Below, piece after piece: positions 14,304 through 19,454 of a stretch of 19,454 nt of DNA. The notes below the pieces were generated by a model. The model saw nothing but the letters and a program-made list of their open reading frames with translations. It made no database searches and was not told the DNA's origin. The position numbers were made by a program, and so were the translations under genes. Where the stretch lies: assembly GCA_005880345.1 (NCBI GenBank), contig VBGE01000137.1, positions 1 through 19,454 on the forward strand, written 5' to 3'. Position 1 is the first letter of the stretch. Each line of letters begins with the position of its first letter. Source of the DNA: Chloroflexota bacterium. GTDB taxonomy: Bacteria > Chloroflexota > Dormibacteria > Dormibacterales > Dormibacteraceae.

Positions 14304-14477
14304 GTGAAATGCGAAGTCTGCGGCACCGAGGTCGCGAACTCGGAAGAGATGAAGGCTCACATGGAGCGTGAGCATCCCATCGCCGAGCGCGACGAAGACG
14401 AGGGGCTCGAGATGCCCGACCGGATGCCCGACCAGGAGCAGCCGGCGCCGATGAGAGGCAAGAGCTCGGGCTCGTAA
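14304..14477 (+). CDS. 57-residue C2H2-type zinc-finger mini-protein
   Basis: A short protein starting MKCEVCGTEVANSEEMKAHM. The pair Cys3/Cys6 and the histidines at 19 and 24 (KAHMEREHP) make a CxxC-12-H-4-H pattern, a classic C2H2 zinc finger. The rest is acidic and Met/Pro-rich (DEDEGLEMPDRMPDQEQPAP) and likely unstructured. GTG at 14304 has AGGAGG at 14290-14295 with an ideal 8-base gap, and the frame ends at TAA 14475-14477, before a well-formed hairpin. Single bacterial C2H2 fingers of this size are usually uncharacterised; they may bind nucleic acid or a protein partner. It is a monocistronic unit flanked by minus-strand genes on both sides. Confidence 0.8.
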   Translation: MKCEVCGTEVANSEEMKAHMEREHPIAERDEDEGLEMPDRMPDQEQPAPMRGKSSGS

Positions 14478-14495
14478 GTTCCGTTCGGACGGGTC

Positions 14496-14529
14496 AAACG
14501 CCGGTGACGCTTCAGCGCCGCCGGCGTTT
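14496..14529. terminator. probable terminator between convergent genes
   Basis: AAACGCCGG (14496-14504) and CCGGCGTTT (14521-14529) form a perfect 9-bp stem with A residues on one arm and T residues on the other, so it can act in both directions. It lies between the end of the zinc-finger gene (14477) and the end of the anti-sigma gene (14534). The 16-base loop is long and the T tract short, so efficiency may be moderate. Confidence 0.6.
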
Positions 14530-14533
14530 CTAT

Positions 14534-15212
14534 TCAGCCCAGATTGCCGTAGAGCTGCGGCTGCTGGGTCGGCGCCGCCGAGCCGTCAGGGCCAGGCTCG
14601 TCGGTCACGGCCATGACCGAGTAACCCGCGAGCGAGTGGTTGACCAGGACGACCTTGGCTCCATTGCTGTCGGGCACGAACACCGCCGCCGGCTCGGGGT
14701 TGCCGCCGGCGCGGATCAGCCACACCTCGTACACATGCCCGCTTGCCACCGGCGGCAGGCCGCGGAAGTCGACGAGGGCGAGGCCATCCGATTTCAGGTC
14801 GATGACCGTCGCGTGCGCGCCCGACATCCCCTGGTGTCCCGCCAGCGTGAAGCGCGCGACCTGGCTCGAGACCGGGGCCCGGGGAGCGCGGACCGAATCG
14901 CCGACGAGGACCCCGACAAGGAGAGCGATCACGGCCACCGCAGCGATCGCAAGGAGCGGACGCAATCGGTTGCGCTGCTGTGGACCTCGAGCCGGCGGCA
15001 GCGGCGAGTATGCGCTCTCGGAGCCGGGGCGGCGGCGCCACCTCCTCGACGGCGAGTGGCAAGGCGCCGACCACGCGACGCAACCTGCCGGCGACCTGGC
15101 GACACGATGCGCATCCCTCGACGTGGACGCGCACGGACGCCGCCTCGTCTGCATCCAGCACGCCGAGGACCCAGGCCGCGACCGAGCTCTCGAGCTCTTC
15201 GTGGTCAGACAT
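14534..15212 (-). pseudogene. RskA-type anti-sigma factor, interrupted by a frameshift
   Basis: Two reading frames together make one protein of about 225 residues. The first (from ATG 15212) encodes MSDHEELESSVAAWVLGVLD and the zinc-binding HVEGCASC motif of anti-sigma factors, then an amphipathic linker to about RERILAAAAG. The second continues with RNRLRPLLAIAAVAVIALLV, a membrane helix, and an extracytoplasmic anti-sigma-K (RskA) domain with GHVYEVWLIRAGG and AVTDEPGPDGS, ending at TGA 14534. Passing from one frame to the other needs one base fewer, near 14985-15005. Left unshifted, the first frame runs to 14586 and loses the membrane helix. The ATG overlaps the sigma factor stop by 8 bases, the normal coupling of a sigma/anti-sigma pair. 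It may be a sequencing or assembly error, a real inactivating mutation, or recoding; the good conservation of both halves favours error or recent change. Confidence 0.82.
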
Positions 15213-15882
15213 CGACCAACCCCCGCCCTCGGAGATACGAGCTCATCTTTTCCAGGGCCAGCCACATCCGGCCCTTGACCGTGCCCAACGCGACGCGCGT
15301 CAGGTCCGCTATCTCGGCCTGCGAGTAGCCGCCGAAGTACGCCATCTCGACGACCTGGCGCTGTTCGCTGGGCAGGCTCGCCATCGCGTCGCGCACCGCC
15401 GTCCGCTCCAGCGACAGCGCCACCTCGCGCCACGGGTCCGAAGCCGATTGCGACGACACGACCTCCGGAAGCAGCTCCTGCTCCTGGCGCTCGTGCGAAC
15501 CACGGCCGCGGAGGTAATCGATGCACCTGTTGCGGACCGAGGTCAGGAGCCAGGCCCGCAGTGAGCCCCGCTCAGGGTCGAAGCTCGAAGCGCGGCGCCA
15601 GACGTTCATGAATGCGTCCTGCACGGCGTCCTCGGCCCGCGCGGGATCGCCGAGCACGCGCATCGCGACGCCATAAGCGAGGCCCGCGTAGCGGTCATAG
15701 AGCCGGGCGAGCGCCTCATGGTCACCGGCAGCGAGCCCTGCGACGATCTCCTGGTCGCCGCTCGCGGCTACGACGTCGCGGCCTCCTCTTCCGTCCTCTC
15801 GCCGTGCCGGCTCGTCAGCTGCCCGACGGGGGAGCTCCGATCTGGCGTGACAGCCCAGGCCTCGTTCTCGATGAGGCGCCAC
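15205..15882 (-). CDS. ECF sigma factor (SigK-like), start uncertain
   Basis: The conserved part holds region 2 (RLYDRYAGLAYGVAMRVLGD, AEDAVQDAFMNVWRR, LRAWLLTSVRNRCIDYLRGR) and region 4 (ASLPSEQRQVVEMAYFGGYS, AEIADLTRVALGTVKGRMWL), with the VALGTVKGRM recognition helix of SigK/SigL-like groups. It pairs with the RskA-like anti-sigma factor that overlaps its 3' end by 8 bases. The family normally starts a few residues before GDQEIVAGL, but no ATG, GTG or TTG lies there. The nearest usable codon is the GTG at 15882, inside the upstream desaturase-like gene, giving 225 residues with an unconserved 40-residue Arg-rich lead. A strong AAGAGGAGG (15790-15782) stands 10 bases before an in-frame GTA at 15771 that overlaps the neighbour's TAG stop, so an unusual start there is possible. 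The product identity is secure; the N-terminus is not. Confidence 0.85.
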   Translation of the reverse strand: MAPHRERGLGCHARSELPRRAADEPARREDGRGGRDVVAASGDQEIVAGLAAGDHEALARLYDRYAGLAYGVAMRVLGDPARAEDAVQDAFMNVWRRASSFDPERGSLRAWLLTSVRNRCIDYLRGRGSHERQEQELLPEVVSSQSASDPWREVALSLERTAVRDAMASLPSEQRQVVEMAYFGGYSQAEIADLTRVALGTVKGRMWLALEKMSSYLRGRGLVDV

Positions 15883-16694
15883 GCCCAGCGTGGGTTGCGC
15901 TCCACACGTTCCCGAGCTGCGTACAGCGCTTTCGACATCAGCTTGATGCCGGACAGGCCAGGAAGGCGGCCGATCTTTGCGTCGAGGTCGAGCAGCTCCT
16001 CCTCGCCCTGTTCGTCGTCGAAGAGGTAGAGGGCGAGGGCGTCGACCTCTTCTTGCGTCTTGACGCCCTGGCCGACAGGCACCCACACGCGGTCCAGCAT
16101 CCAGCGGTCGAGCTTTTGCGCGCGCTCGTTGTCGCTCAACCACTCCTTGGCGGAGTTGTAGTAGAAGGCAAAATGCCGGCGCTCGTCCTTGATGATCCGG
16201 CTCAGCAGGTCCTTGAGCACCGGGTGACCCGACTTGCGAATCAGCGCTCCATAGCCCGTCAGCGTGGAAAGCTCGTTGATCGCGCCGATGGAGAGGTAGA
16301 CCGCCGAGAAGTTCTTCATCAGCCAGGAGCCTGCCATCGTGGTCAGGATGCTCAGGCTGTTCTGGAGGCCAAGATTCGCGCGCACGTTGGCGATGCGGTC
16401 TTGAGTGTCGAACTCGATGCCATAGAGGTTCAGCAGCTTGCCGATGTTCTCGCCATGCCACAGCTCCTCGTAGTTCCAGCAGGCGAGGAACGCGGTGAGG
16501 ATCGGGTCCATGCATGCCCGCGTCACCAGCAGGTGCGACAGGTAAAGGGGGACGTGGTTTTCGATGTCCATCATGTAGTGCAGGCAGAAGAGGTCGCCCT
16601 TCGAGAGAGGATGCGAAGCGACCTCATCCCACTCGATGCCGGTCGTGTCGACCTTCCTGGACTCTTCCTTGTAGCGCTCGATGCTGAAGCTCAT
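15768..16694 (-). CDS. di-iron ferritin-like protein, acyl-ACP desaturase family
   Basis: This is a 308-residue helical protein with a full set of di-iron ligands in ferritin-like order: Glu45 (DIENHVPLYL), Glu77 and His80 (YEELWHGEN), Glu141 (INELSTLTGY), and Glu171 with His174 (DERRHFAFYY). The spacing and the two ExxH motifs match soluble acyl-ACP desaturases and their actinobacterial DesA relatives, which use O2 to put a double bond into acyl chains. An oxygenase with another substrate cannot be excluded. The ATG at 16694 follows an AGGGG site; an in-frame ATG seven codons earlier is less likely. The final codons overlap the sigma gene region, so desaturase-like, sigma and anti-sigma genes form one operon. 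It shares an upstream region with the divergent secreted-protein gene. Confidence 0.86.
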   Translation of the reverse strand: MSFSIERYKEESRKVDTTGIEWDEVASHPLSKGDLFCLHYMMDIENHVPLYLSHLLVTRACMDPILTAFLACWNYEELWHGENIGKLLNLYGIEFDTQDRIANVRANLGLQNSLSILTTMAGSWLMKNFSAVYLSIGAINELSTLTGYGALIRKSGHPVLKDLLSRIIKDERRHFAFYYNSAKEWLSDNERAQKLDRWMLDRVWVPVGQGVKTQEEVDALALYLFDDEQGEEELLDLDAKIGRLPGLSGIKLMSKALYAARERVERNPRWAWRLIENEAWAVTPDRSSPVGQLTSRHGERTEEEAATS

Positions 16695-16797
16695 GTCAAC
16701 CCCTACGTAATTCATGCGATGGCGGATCACCGCTCTCGGCCAACTCTCAGGGACCTCACACAGGGCGCCCAGCGGCCGCCGCCAGTCTAGGTCGCGA

Positions 16798-16809
16798 CGC
16801 TCATGAGCG
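16798..16809. repeat. 12-bp palindrome in the desaturase/secreted-protein divergent region
   Basis: CGCTCATGAGCG is a perfect palindrome 13 bases before the AGGAGG of the plus-strand gene and about 100 bases before the desaturase-like start. It could be an operator for a dimeric regulator serving either gene. Support is positional only. Confidence 0.28.
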
Positions 16810-16834
16810 ATCAAAAAGACAAGGAGGCAAGACA

Positions 16835-17086
16835 GTGAACGGATTTCGCAAGACAGTCGCCGCCGCCGCCATCGCGGGGTCGATGCTCGTGGGAGGTGTG
16901 GCCGGCGCGGTGCTTTACAGCGCGACCGTGCTCACCGCCTCGGCCGCCACGCCATCGCCGAGCCCGTCGTCGTCCAGCTCTTCCACGGCCAAGTTCGTGC
17001 CGAACGAAGACCCGACGCACGAGGCAGGTGAGAGCGCGGCCCGTGAGGCGCAGGAGAACGCCGGTCAGGTTCCGACAGTCCCCTAG
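16835..17086 (+). CDS. small exported Ser/Pro-rich protein
   Basis: This 83-residue protein has an N-terminal signal sequence: basic start MNGFRK, a hydrophobic stretch to about residue 30, and an Ala-rich possible cleavage site near ASAA at about residue 37. A Pro/Ser linker (TPSPSPSSSSSS) follows, then an acidic tail with EDPTHEAGESAAREAQE. If uncleaved, the hydrophobic part would anchor it outside the membrane. No domain is recognised. The GTG start is well supported by AGGAGG at 16822-16827 with 7 bases between, and a strong terminator follows 16 bases after the stop, so it is a monocistronic gene. It may be well expressed, judging from these signals, but the function is unknown. Confidence 0.78.
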   Translation: MNGFRKTVAAAAIAGSMLVGGVAGAVLYSATVLTASAATPSPSPSSSSSSTAKFVPNEDPTHEAGESAAREAQENAGQVPTVP

Positions 17087-17102
17087 CGGACCGCGGTCGT
17101 AG

Positions 17103-17133
17103 GAAGGACCGGTGAAATGCCGGTCCTTCTTTT
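17103..17133 (+). terminator. intrinsic terminator after the exported protein gene
   Basis: GAAGGACCGG (17103-17112) and CCGGTCCTTC (17120-17129) form a perfect 10-bp stem with the 7-base loop TGAAATG, followed directly by TTTT. The T tract ends 3 bases before the stop codon of the convergent proline dehydrogenase gene. Confidence 0.9.
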
Positions 17134-17136
17134 ATC

Positions 17137-18048
17137 TCAGGGCAACAATTGCCTGGCCACGAACCACACGTTGGCCGGGCGTTCCGCGAGGCGGCGGAGG
17201 TACCACCCGTACCAGGCGTCGCCGTACGCGACGAGATCCCTCACGGTGAACCCTTCGCGCGCGAGCCTCATCTGCTGGTCGGTGCGGATGCCGTAGAGCA
17301 TCGCGATCTCCATACGAGACATCTCGAGCCCCGCCGCTTGCGCGAACCGCCATGCCTTGGCGAAGAGGTCCGTGTCGTGCGTGCCGAGCACGAGCCGCAT
17401 CCGGCGGTGCTTGACCTCGGGGAGCATGTAGGCGCACAGCGCGAGATAGTTGGCATCGACGTCTTTCTTCGCCGTGAAGGCGATCTCCGGCGGTTCGGCG
17501 TAAGCCCCCTTGACCAGCCTGATCGCAGGCTTCAGTGGCATTAGCTCCGCGACGTCCCCCACCGTCCGGTGGAGGTAGGCCTGCAACGCGACGCCTGCTT
17601 GCAGGTCCTCGCGTCTCAGCCGCTTGTACAACGCGAGGGTGCGATCGGTGTAGGGGCTGCCTTCCATGTCGACCCACATGAAGCTCCTGGCCTTGGCTGC
17701 TGCGCGGGCGAGACGCTGCAGGTTGGCATAGGTCGCGTCCTCGTCTATGTCCAGGCCGAGCTGAGTCGGTTTGACCGAGATCTCCGCCTGCACCTGGGTC
17801 GACGCCGCAAGCACCTCCTCGTAGTGCTCGACGACGCGGTTGGCGTCCGCGAGATCGGTGATGTTCTCGCCGAGGAGGGTGAAGATGGCGCCGATGCGCC
17901 TGGTCCGGAAGTCGGCCGCCGCCGTCAGCGCGGCATCGAAACCCTCTCCCGGCAGGAAGCGCTTGACCGCACGGCGAGCGAAGCGCCAGCGCGGAACGTG
18001 CGTGGCCAGCCACCGGTTCTGCGCGCACCAGAGGAGGAACCTTCGCAT
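17137..18048 (-). CDS. proline dehydrogenase (monofunctional, FAD)
   Basis: This 303-residue protein oxidises L-proline to delta-1-pyrroline-5-carboxylate using FAD and passes electrons to the quinone pool. It has the (beta/alpha)8 features of the PRODH family: ISVKPTQLGLD (residues 90-100), MWVDMEGSPYTDRTL (124-138), LQAYLHRT (155-162), RLVKGAYAEP (177-186), LGTHDTDLFAKA, and a C-terminal end with YGDAWYGWYLRRLAERPAN that contains the paired arginines binding the substrate carboxylate. The length fits the stand-alone enzyme; no P5C dehydrogenase gene follows. It lies 43 bp after the zinc-ribbon mini-protein, probably in one transcript. No clear ribosome-binding site is seen before the ATG. 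Confidence 0.95.
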   Translation of the reverse strand: MRRFLLWCAQNRWLATHVPRWRFARRAVKRFLPGEGFDAALTAAADFRTRRIGAIFTLLGENITDLADANRVVEHYEEVLAASTQVQAEISVKPTQLGLDIDEDATYANLQRLARAAAKARSFMWVDMEGSPYTDRTLALYKRLRREDLQAGVALQAYLHRTVGDVAELMPLKPAIRLVKGAYAEPPEIAFTAKKDVDANYLALCAYMLPEVKHRRMRLVLGTHDTDLFAKAWRFAQAAGLEMSRMEIAMLYGIRTDQQMRLAREGFTVRDLVAYGDAWYGWYLRRLAERPANVWFVARQLLP

Positions 18049-18091
18049 CGAGCCCGCATCACGTTAATGCAGGCTCGAAGCACACCGTCAC

Positions 18092-18331
18092 CTATGCAGG
18101 CCGATTGCCTCCCAGAGAGCACTCGACGCTGCAAAAAGCCTCCTCGCCCCTCCAGACCGCTCCGTAGTCGATCGGCGCCGCGCAGGCCGCGCAGTACGAA
18201 GCCGCCGGCGACTGTCGGTGGACAAGTTGAAGCGCCGCTTGTAAGCGGCTTGGTATGGCGACGCCCTGCCGGAGTGCGGCACGCTCCGCGCTCCCTGAGA
18301 TCCTGCCTGAAGGCAGATGCACGATGCTCAT
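18092..18331 (-). CDS. zinc-ribbon mini-protein
   Basis: About 79 residues. The second half holds YCAACAAPID and, after a turn (WRGEEAFCSVECSLGG), a CxxC and CxxxC pair, the pattern of a small treble-clef or zinc-ribbon finger. The first half is basic, with no recognised domain. The ATG at 18331 is chosen; GGAAGGAG lies about 12 bases upstream, a longish gap, and a TTG eight codons earlier would overlap that site. It precedes proline dehydrogenase on the same strand with 43 bp between. A role as a small regulator or a metal-dependent partner of the proline gene is conceivable but unsupported. The Cys pattern and the ribosome-binding site argue that it is a real gene. Confidence 0.62.
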   Translation of the reverse strand: MSIVHLPSGRISGSAERAALRQGVAIPSRLQAALQLVHRQSPAASYCAACAAPIDYGAVWRGEEAFCSVECSLGGNRPA

Positions 18332-18412
18332 TTCGCCCCCGAACTCCTTCCGCAACCCGGCTTACGCCAACACAGCAAGTATCCGGTTAACGCGGAAACT
18401 GTCGCCGTACCG

Positions 18413-18436
18413 ATGTAGGAGGACGGACTCCTACAT
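18413..18436. promoter_or_regulatory. 24-bp perfect inverted repeat upstream of the zinc-ribbon/PRODH unit
   Basis: ATGTAGGAG (18413-18421) and CTCCTACAT (18428-18436) are exact inverted copies around GACGGA. The repeat lies about 80 bases upstream of the zinc-ribbon start, where an operator would stand, and just beyond the terminator of the next gene. It could bind a dimeric regulator or form an RNA hairpin. No T run follows on the minus strand. Confidence 0.5.
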
Positions 18437-18450
18437 GCCGCAATTTTTGT

Positions 18451-18484
18451 AAAGAAAAAGGGCGCCCGCGCGAAGCGGGCACCC
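18451..18484 (-). terminator. intrinsic terminator after the hydrophobic mini-protein gene
   Basis: On the minus strand GGGTGCCCGC and GCGGGCGCCC form a 10-bp stem with one G-T pair and a 5-base loop (TTCGC), followed by TTTTTCTTT. It begins 26 bases after the stop of the 56-residue gene and separates it from the zinc-ribbon gene. Confidence 0.93.
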
Positions 18485-18510
18485 CTGTTCAAACCGCCGT
18501 CCAGGTGGGG

Positions 18511-18681
18511 TTACCAGTAATACCAGCGGCTTCCTTCCGCTGCGCGGACGAAGAAACCGAGCACCCAGAGGATCAGCCCGATGACGAGCAGAATCCAGAG
18601 GAAGTTGAGTGCTCCGCCACCGAGGAGACCACCGCCTCCCAGGAGGAGAAGCAGCAGGATCAAAACGATGACTGCAACCAT
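18511..18681 (-). CDS. 56-residue hydrophobic membrane mini-protein
   Basis: The product starts MVAVIVLILLLLLLGGGGLL and has a second hydrophobic stretch, NFLWILLVIGLILWVLGFF, ending in the polar tail VRAAEGSRWYYW. Two membrane helices joined by a Gly-rich turn are likely, similar in style to the small hydrophobic or lmo0937-like proteins often linked to envelope stress. The molecular role of such proteins is unknown. An almost perfect AAAGGAGGT lies 10 bases before the ATG, and a strong terminator follows, so the gene is real and probably well expressed. It may be transcribed with the upstream DUF6582-like gene, 97 bp away. Confidence 0.85.
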   Translation of the reverse strand: MVAVIVLILLLLLLGGGGLLGGGALNFLWILLVIGLILWVLGFFVRAAEGSRWYYW

Positions 18682-18778
18682 CCTTACTAGACCTCCTTTC
18701 GAGCTGCTCTGAGGCAGCCGTGAATTTTGTCTCTACTGAAAAAACGCCTGTCCTGGAGTCGCTTACCCGGCCGCCGCT

Positions 18779-19153
18779 TCAGCGCGATCTCGATCCCGAG
18801 CGGCCCGTTTTGCCGCCCTTCATGAGGCTTCGCCAGCCGCGGGCGCTGATCTCCACGCCGTATTTGCGCGCGGCGGTGCGGATGCGGCGCCAGGCCGCGT
18901 CGCGCTCCTTGTCCGAGACGCCTTCGACCTGGTCGAACCGCACCACTGCGTTGCGCAAGTGCCGGGCGTCGTTGAGCGGTTCCTTGCGCTCCTTCGGGAA
19001 CGCAAAGGTGCCGGCCGGCATCCGGTTCTCCTGGCGGGTGCTCAGGCCCGTTGAGCGTTTTGGGACCCGCTGGCCGTGAGCCCTGCGACTCTGGACCGAT
19101 CGAGCTTTCTTGATGTTGCGGCGTGCAGCCGTCTTCTGGCGGGTCGTGGCCAT
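18779..19153 (-). CDS. DUF6582-like small basic protein
   Basis: This 124-residue protein has a basic N-terminal arm (TRQKTAARRNIKKA, residues 4-17) and a conserved core, TFAFPKERKEPLNDARHLRN then AVVRFDQVEGVS and AAWRRIRTAARKYGV (about 49-100). This core resembles a small family found in actinobacteria and in some phages (annotated as DUF6582), with the shape HxRNAxxRFxQV followed by a basic helix. No enzymatic motif is seen; the arm could bind nucleic acid. The ATG has TAAGGAGG 8 bases upstream, a very good ribosome-binding site. It lies between the left-pointing partial gene at the window edge and the hydrophobic mini-protein gene. Confidence 0.78.
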   Translation of the reverse strand: MATTRQKTAARRNIKKARSVQSRRAHGQRVPKRSTGLSTRQENRMPAGTFAFPKERKEPLNDARHLRNAVVRFDQVEGVSDKERDAAWRRIRTAARKYGVEISARGWRSLMKGGKTGRSGSRSR

Positions 19154-19230
19154 CCGTCAATCCTCCTTACACACGATTTCTGCCTTGAATCGGCAACGCA
19201 TCTGTGGCGGCGCTTACCGTCAAAGACGAA

Positions 19231-19261
19231 GCAGGGCCGGTCCCGGGGGACGCGGCCCTGC
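19231..19261 (-). terminator. probable terminator after the right-edge gene
   Basis: GCAGGGCCG (19231-19239) pairs with CGGCCCTGC (19253-19261), and the inner TCCC/GGGA bases extend the stem around a single unpaired base. On the minus strand it is followed by TTCGTCTTT. It lies 21 bases after the stop of the partial gene. Confidence 0.7.
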
Positions 19262-19282
19262 AGCTCCCCCAGAGGGTGCTGG

Positions 19283-19454
19283 TTACTTGGACGGAGATGG
19301 CATCGCGCTTGGCGACGAAGAGCCGCCGCCCGGGTTGCCACTGGGCATCGGTGATGCCACGGTCGGGTTGTTGGTCGTGGACGGGGGCGCGGTGGACCGT
19401 GTGCCGAACCAGTTCCACTGTGTGAAGCCGAAGAACAGCACGATCAGCACCAGG
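19283..19454 (-). CDS. C-terminal part of a small membrane-anchored protein
   Basis: The frame enters from the right edge and ends at TAA 19285-19283; 57 codons are visible. It begins with a membrane helix (LVLIVLFFGFTQWNWFG) and continues as a low-complexity Thr/Ser/Pro/Gly tail (STAPPSTTNNPTVASPMPSG and SSSPSAMPSPSK), probably outside the cell. The start and most of any N-terminal domain are beyond the window. No family is recognised. Composition resembles the exported protein at 16835-17086, and a hairpin terminator follows. Confidence 0.65.
   Translation of the reverse strand, partial: LVLIVLFFGFTQWNWFGTRSTAPPSTTNNPTVASPMPSGNPGGGSSSPSAMPSPSK

Noticed and set aside
14504..15328. Plus-strand open frame of 274 codons opposite the anti-sigma gene
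   Set aside because: Low-complexity Arg-rich translation with no domain; the minus strand carries both halves of a known family.
15883..16515. Very long N-terminal extension of the sigma factor frame
   Set aside because: The extra residues are the shadow of the desaturase-like gene and share nothing with sigma factors.
15612..16790. Plus-strand open frame of about 392 codons opposite the desaturase-like and sigma genes
   Set aside because: No family resemblance, and both genes on the other strand have clear motifs.
18235..18248. CCGCTTGTAAGCGG inverted repeat
   Set aside because: It is short, lies inside the zinc-ribbon reading frame and has no T run, so coding sequence explains it adequately.
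1..19454. Mobile element, phage, CRISPR or defence island
   Set aside because: No transposase, integrase, direct-repeat array, terminal inverted repeats or known defence proteins were found; the genes look like ordinary chromosomal content.

Overview
The window is high-GC, densely coded bacterial chromosomal DNA. It has no rRNA, tRNA, CRISPR array, transposase or phage gene that I can see. A LytR-CpsA-Psr protein, a group II truncated haemoglobin with the GlbO residue set, several GTG starts and signs of leaderless promoters suggest an actinobacterium or a terrabacterial soil lineage such as Chloroflexota or Dormibacterota. That placement is inference from gene content, not a phylogenetic result. 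No gene-free stretch exceeds 300 bases; the longest is about 180 bases at 18332-18510 and holds an inverted repeat and a terminator.

Left part (1-9563). An ECF sigma factor runs off the left edge. A minus-strand metabolic operon follows, in transcription order HAD phosphatase, phosphofructokinase with pyrophosphate-type residues, PduO-type cobalamin adenosyltransferase, and a membrane-anchored alpha/beta hydrolase. Divergent from it, with only 27 bp between the start codons, is a DUF2254-like membrane protein. Next come an MFS transporter and truncated haemoglobin pair (minus), an ornithine cyclodeaminase-family protein (plus), a DUF3052-like protein and metallophosphoesterase pair (minus), and a small lipoprotein (plus). 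Three convergent pairs here overlap at their 3' ends, two of them sharing one CTAG as both stop codons.

Middle part (9560-13874). An exported clan GH-A-like glycoside hydrolase (minus) faces away from a plus-strand run of a LytR-CpsA-Psr ligase, a PD40/TolB-like beta-propeller protein, a 60-residue protein of unknown function and a patatin-like phospholipase. The run looks devoted to the cell envelope.

Right part (13881-19454). This is a stretch of regulatory and very small genes. It contains a one-TM protein, a 57-residue acidic C2H2-type mini-protein, a three-gene minus-strand operon (di-iron acyl-ACP-desaturase-like protein, ECF sigma factor, RskA-type anti-sigma factor), a small exported Ser/Pro-rich protein, proline dehydrogenase preceded by a zinc-ribbon mini-protein, a 56-residue hydrophobic peptide, a basic DUF6582-like protein and the end of a membrane-anchored protein. 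The anti-sigma gene is frameshifted as given, and the sigma gene has no standard start codon at the expected place. Several small genes have strong AGGAGG ribosome-binding sites and well-formed terminators, unlike many larger genes nearby.

The most noteworthy candidate unit is the desaturase-like/sigma/anti-sigma operon, which could be a self-contained membrane-stress circuit. No known defence or mobile system is present.
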